Shown piece by piece: positions 61,840 through 64,000 of a stretch of DNA of 64,000 nucleotides; position 1 is the stretch's first letter; the number at the start of each line of letters is the position of its first letter. Source of the stretch: Anatilimnocola aggregata (lineage in GTDB: Bacteria > Planctomycetota > Planctomycetia > Pirellulales > Pirellulaceae); contig NZ_CP036274.1 of assembly GCF_007747655.1 (NCBI RefSeq), positions 62,001 through 126,000 of the forward strand, read 5' to 3'. A program made the translations under genes and the position numbers. The notes under the pieces were generated by a model. That model ran no database searches and had not been told where the DNA came from. It saw only the letters and a program-made list of their open reading frames with translations.

Positions 61840-62697
61840 ATGGCTATCACCGAACAGTTGAAAACGCTCGTCGAGCAGATGCCGAATTCAGCAATGCAGA
61901 AGAAAGAAGATCGAATCGGCAAAGACGAGATCAAGGAGTCGATCGAAAAGACGGTGGCCGCGATTGCCGCCGGGGGAAGGGAAAACGTCCTCGGTCTGAT
62001 CGAGATGCTCGCGGAACCCGGCAGCATGGAGGACTGTAGACCGCACTTCGCCCTGCACTGTGTGGTCAACTATCCGCTCGTGACCCGCGACGAGAAGATG
62101 CGGAGCGAGACCTGCGAGACATTGGCCTCGCAACTGGGCAATGGCAAGCTCAGCGCCTACAACCGCAGTTACCTCTGCCAGGAATTGCAGTGGGCTGGCC
62201 GCGACGAGGCCTGTACCGCGCTCGGCAAGGCGGTTCTGGACGAGGGCACATCCGACGCCGCCGCGATGGCCCTGGTGGCCATCGGCGGCGAGCGGGCGGC
62301 GGCGCCCTTGCGCGCCGCGGCGGAAACGGCCAAGGGGAAAGTGCGGCTCAATGTCATCGACGCCCTGGCAAAGCTGGCCGACTCCAAGTCGGAGGCGGCC
62401 TTTACCGCGGCTCTCAGCGACCCCGATGAAGAAGTCCGTCTCGCCGCGGCCGCCGGACTATCGAAGGCGGGTTTGCCGACGGCGGCCAAGCCGTTGCTCA
62501 CTGCGGCGGAAGCAGCCAAAGGGTGGCAGCGGATCCAGCTTACGAAGTCCTGCCTAGTACTGGCCGAGAAACTAGCTGCCGCCGGAAAGAAGCCGGAGGC
62601 CAGGCAAATCTACAAACAGCTAAAAACGACTCGGACAGCCGACAACGAACGGCATGTTCGCGAGTTTGCGGAGATTGGGCTTAAGGCAATCGCTTGA
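61840..62697 (+). CDS. HEAT-repeat protein
   Basis: The 285-residue all-helical protein has no signal peptide. HEAT/PBS-lyase-type repeats are clear in the middle and C-terminal half: TSDAAAMALVAIGGERAAAP, KVRLNVIDALAKLADSKSEA and SDPDEEVRLAAAAGLSKAGL. Such repeats form a curved scaffold for protein contacts; no enzymatic motif is seen. AGGA lies about 12 bases before the ATG. It is placed between the Gfo/Idh/MocA gene and a fossil DUF1552 tail. Homopurine Ala/Glu/Lys-rich composition is typical of such solenoids and gives no hint of substrate. Confidence 0.85.
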   Translation: MAITEQLKTLVEQMPNSAMQKKEDRIGKDEIKESIEKTVAAIAAGGRENVLGLIEMLAEPGSMEDCRPHFALHCVVNYPLVTRDEKMRSETCETLASQLGNGKLSAYNRSYLCQELQWAGRDEACTALGKAVLDEGTSDAAAMALVAIGGERAAAPLRAAAETAKGKVRLNVIDALAKLADSKSEAAFTAALSDPDEEVRLAAAAGLSKAGLPTAAKPLLTAAEAAKGWQRIQLTKSCLVLAEKLAAAGKKPEARQIYKQLKTTRTADNERHVREFAEIGLKAIA

Positions 62698-62726
62698 GAA
62701 TCCTCGCCGATTATCCGGTCAGATGA

Positions 62727-62825
62727 CTGCACGCGGTCGGCGACCGGCGTGAGAAGTTCGGCGAACCCGACCGCGACCTCGCGGACATCGACACCGCCGG
62801 GCCGCTGACGGAGATCTTGGCGTGA
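62727..62825 (+). pseudogene. Orphan C-terminal tail of a DUF1552 gene
   Basis: Thirty-two codons and a stop read LHAVGDRREKFGEPDRDLAD, then IDTAGPLTEILA. This corresponds to the last residues of the gene at 59110 (LHAVGDKREKFG through DIDTAGPLMEILT) and of the gene at 42827. Nothing of the rest of a DUF1552 gene lies upstream; the preceding sequence is the HEAT-protein gene. It is therefore a deletion or recombination relic. The remaining 62826-62896 stretch holds only a small AGGCC-AAAA-GGCCT hairpin (62867-62880). Confidence 0.8.
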
Positions 62826-62896
62826 CGCGATCTTTCCTAATGCACCTTCAATCACTTTCCACCGGCAGGCCAAAAGGCCTAACCAAATGAGTTCCC

Positions 62897-64000
62897 ATGC
62901 GAACCCTATCCGTCTTGTGTTGCCAGTTTACTTCGTTGATTGTCGGTGTCTACCTCATCGCGGTCACGGCCTCGGGTGCCGAACCCGGTTCAGATCGGGG
63001 GAGCGTCCAGGAAATCAAAAATAGCGTGGGGATGAAACTCCTGTTCATCCCGCCGGGAAAGTTCTTGATGGGCTCGCCGGAAAGCGAACCCGGTCGCGAG
63101 GCTCAAGAGGTCCAGCACGAGGTGGAACTGACGAAGGGGTTTTACCTGGGAACGCATGAAGTCACATTCGGCCAGTTCAAGCAATTCGTCGCCGACACGA
63201 ATTACCAGACCGAAGGCGAGCGCGACGGCAAGGGGGCCTACGGCGCCAACGAGGCGGGCAAGATCGAAGAGATGCACGCCCGGTTCACCTGGAAAACCCC
63301 TGGGTTCGAGCAGACCGACGAACATCCGGTGGTCGATGTGTCGTGGCAGGATGCCAAAGCGTTTTGTAATTGGCTGAGCGAAAAGGAGAAGAAGACCTAT
63401 CGCTTGGCGACCGAAGCCGAATGGGAATATGCGTGTCGCGCCGGCACGAAGACGGCGTACGTGCATGGCGACGATCCCGAAGGCTTGGCGACCGTGGGCA
63501 ACGGAGCCGACGCTACGGCGCGAGCCAAGTTTCCCGGCTGGTCCATCGGCATCCAGGGGAAGGACGGGCACCTCTTCACGGCCCCGGTGGGCCAATTCAA
63601 AGCGAACGCCTTCAGCCTGTATGACATGCACGGCAATGTGTGGGAGTGGTGCGAAGACTGGTACGTGCCGAACAGCCATCCCCAAGAAAAGCAGATCGAT
63701 CCGACTGGGCCAGCGACAGGCAAAGCCAAAGTGCAACGCGGCGGCGGTTGGTCGAGCGACTCAAAGCGCCTGCGATCCGCAGCTCGCGTTGGTCGCGATC
63801 AATCGGCCTATCGCGGCTGCTACCTCGGCTTTCGCGTGGTCCTGGAGCAATCGCCGGCCGAGGCTCCCAAGGAATCGGGAACTGCTGCGGAAAAACCCGC
63901 CGGAGGGCGCGTGGCCTACATGCTGCTCGTCAACGGCGCGGTGACCGATGCCGTCGTCAAGGCCGCAAATATCGAAGGACATAGGTCCGTCGTTGCTCCT
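62897..64000 (+). CDS. SUMF1/formylglycine-generating-enzyme-like exported protein, 3' end beyond window
   Basis: The frame is open from the ATG at 62897 to the window edge (368 residues). A signal peptide (about 1-32) precedes a SUMF1/FGE-sulfatase fold: MKLLFIPPGKFLMGSPESEP, YLGTHEVTFGQFKQFVADTN, HPVVDVSWQDAKAFCNWLSE, TYRLATEAEWEYACRAGTKT, LYDMHGNVWEWCEDWYVPNS, RGGGWSSDSKRLRSAARVGR and GFRVV. The paired cysteines of true formylglycine-generating enzymes are not present in the RGGGW segment, so a different role (binding or regulation) is likelier than sulfatase activation. A further domain starts after a linker (about 325-340) and is cut off. The SD is weak. Confidence 0.9.
   Translation, partial: MRTLSVLCCQFTSLIVGVYLIAVTASGAEPGSDRGSVQEIKNSVGMKLLFIPPGKFLMGSPESEPGREAQEVQHEVELTKGFYLGTHEVTFGQFKQFVADTNYQTEGERDGKGAYGANEAGKIEEMHARFTWKTPGFEQTDEHPVVDVSWQDAKAFCNWLSEKEKKTYRLATEAEWEYACRAGTKTAYVHGDDPEGLATVGNGADATARAKFPGWSIGIQGKDGHLFTAPVGQFKANAFSLYDMHGNVWEWCEDWYVPNSHPQEKQIDPTGPATGKAKVQRGGGWSSDSKRLRSAARVGRDQSAYRGCYLGFRVVLEQSPAEAPKESGTAAEKPAGGRVAYMLLVNGAVTDAVVKAANIEGHRSVVAP

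Noticed and set aside
62867-62880. AGGCC-AAAA-GGCCT hairpin as a terminator after the fossil DUF1552 tail.
   Set aside because: The stem is only five bases, there is no T-run, and the next gene on the same strand starts 17 bases later.
62897-64000. Calling this gene a true formylglycine-generating enzyme that activates sulfatases.
   Set aside because: The active-site cysteine pair is not visible and no classical sulfatase gene (CxPxR) is present in the window.
1-64000. Biosynthetic gene cluster, prophage or plasmid backbone as the overall nature of the window.
   Set aside because: No polyketide/NRPS, phage structural, replication or conjugation genes were found; the only mobile signals are the short remnants near 16 kb and 33.6 kb.

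Overview
The window is high-GC bacterial DNA from a planctomycete. The evidence is the protein families: six cytochrome-c-like PSCyt/DUF1592 proteins, seven DUF1552 (HXXSHH) proteins, two DUF1549/DUF1553 proteins and five DUF1501 proteins. That is 20 genes of a set that is greatly expanded in Planctomycetota and scarce elsewhere. No rRNA, tRNA or CRISPR array was seen. Function assignments rest on family recognition by eye; no database search was run.

Layout. (1) 1-4402, minus strand: a FadR-type GntR regulator leads a short operon with a DUF1592 cytochrome and a DUF1552 protein that runs off the left edge. (2) 4515-15624, plus strand, divergent from (1): a tightly packed catabolic operon. 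Its genes encode a hydroxyacid dehydrogenase, a sugar epimerase/dehydratase, an Ldh2-family dehydrogenase, a fumarylacetoacetate-hydrolase-family enzyme, a tandem cyclase protein, an MFS (ACS-type) importer, an SDR lacking the catalytic Lys, a fused 2-oxoacid dehydrogenase E1 alpha-beta and an E2. The likely role is oxidation of an imported sugar acid or aromatic acid to acyl-CoA; the substrate is not determined. (3) 15625-17171: mobile-element debris, namely a serine-recombinase tail, its ParB/KorB-like HTH companion, an 85-bp structured repeat and a wHTH-like fragment. (4) 17262-32532, plus strand: a second FadR-type regulator with a palindromic operator, then DUF1549/1553, two DUF1592+DUF1552 pairs, a DUF1501 protein, a CocE-type hydrolase and a second hydroxyacid dehydrogenase, ended by a hairpin. 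A convergent SDR follows. (5) 33433-34103: a second copy of the same debris. (6) 34104-64000, plus strand: an ECF sigma factor and a FecR/LamG protein head a run of about 30 kb of DUF1501, DUF1592, DUF1552 and DUF1549/1553 genes. WD40, HEAT, Gfo/Idh/MocA, SUMF1-like and nuclease-like genes and two genes with a 20-24-residue Leu-rich repeat are interspersed.

How the parts fit. Cytochrome-type proteins carry Sec-type signals and two CXXCH heme sites. Their DUF1552/DUF1501 neighbours mostly carry twin-arginine-like N-termini. This suggests exported partner proteins that act together outside the cytoplasm; the biochemical activity is unknown. The sigma-led block uses a distinct lineage of both partners: cytochromes with an RLWRL[ST]P motif, and DUF1552 proteins whose HXXSHH motif has become [HN]xxGHx.

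Most notable observations: a cytochrome fused to 20 Leu-rich repeats; a cytochrome whose N-terminus is a captured DUF1552 export signal; an orphan DUF1552 tail; a duplicated intergenic element with compensatory base-pair changes in a hairpin; and several enzymes that have lost key catalytic residues.
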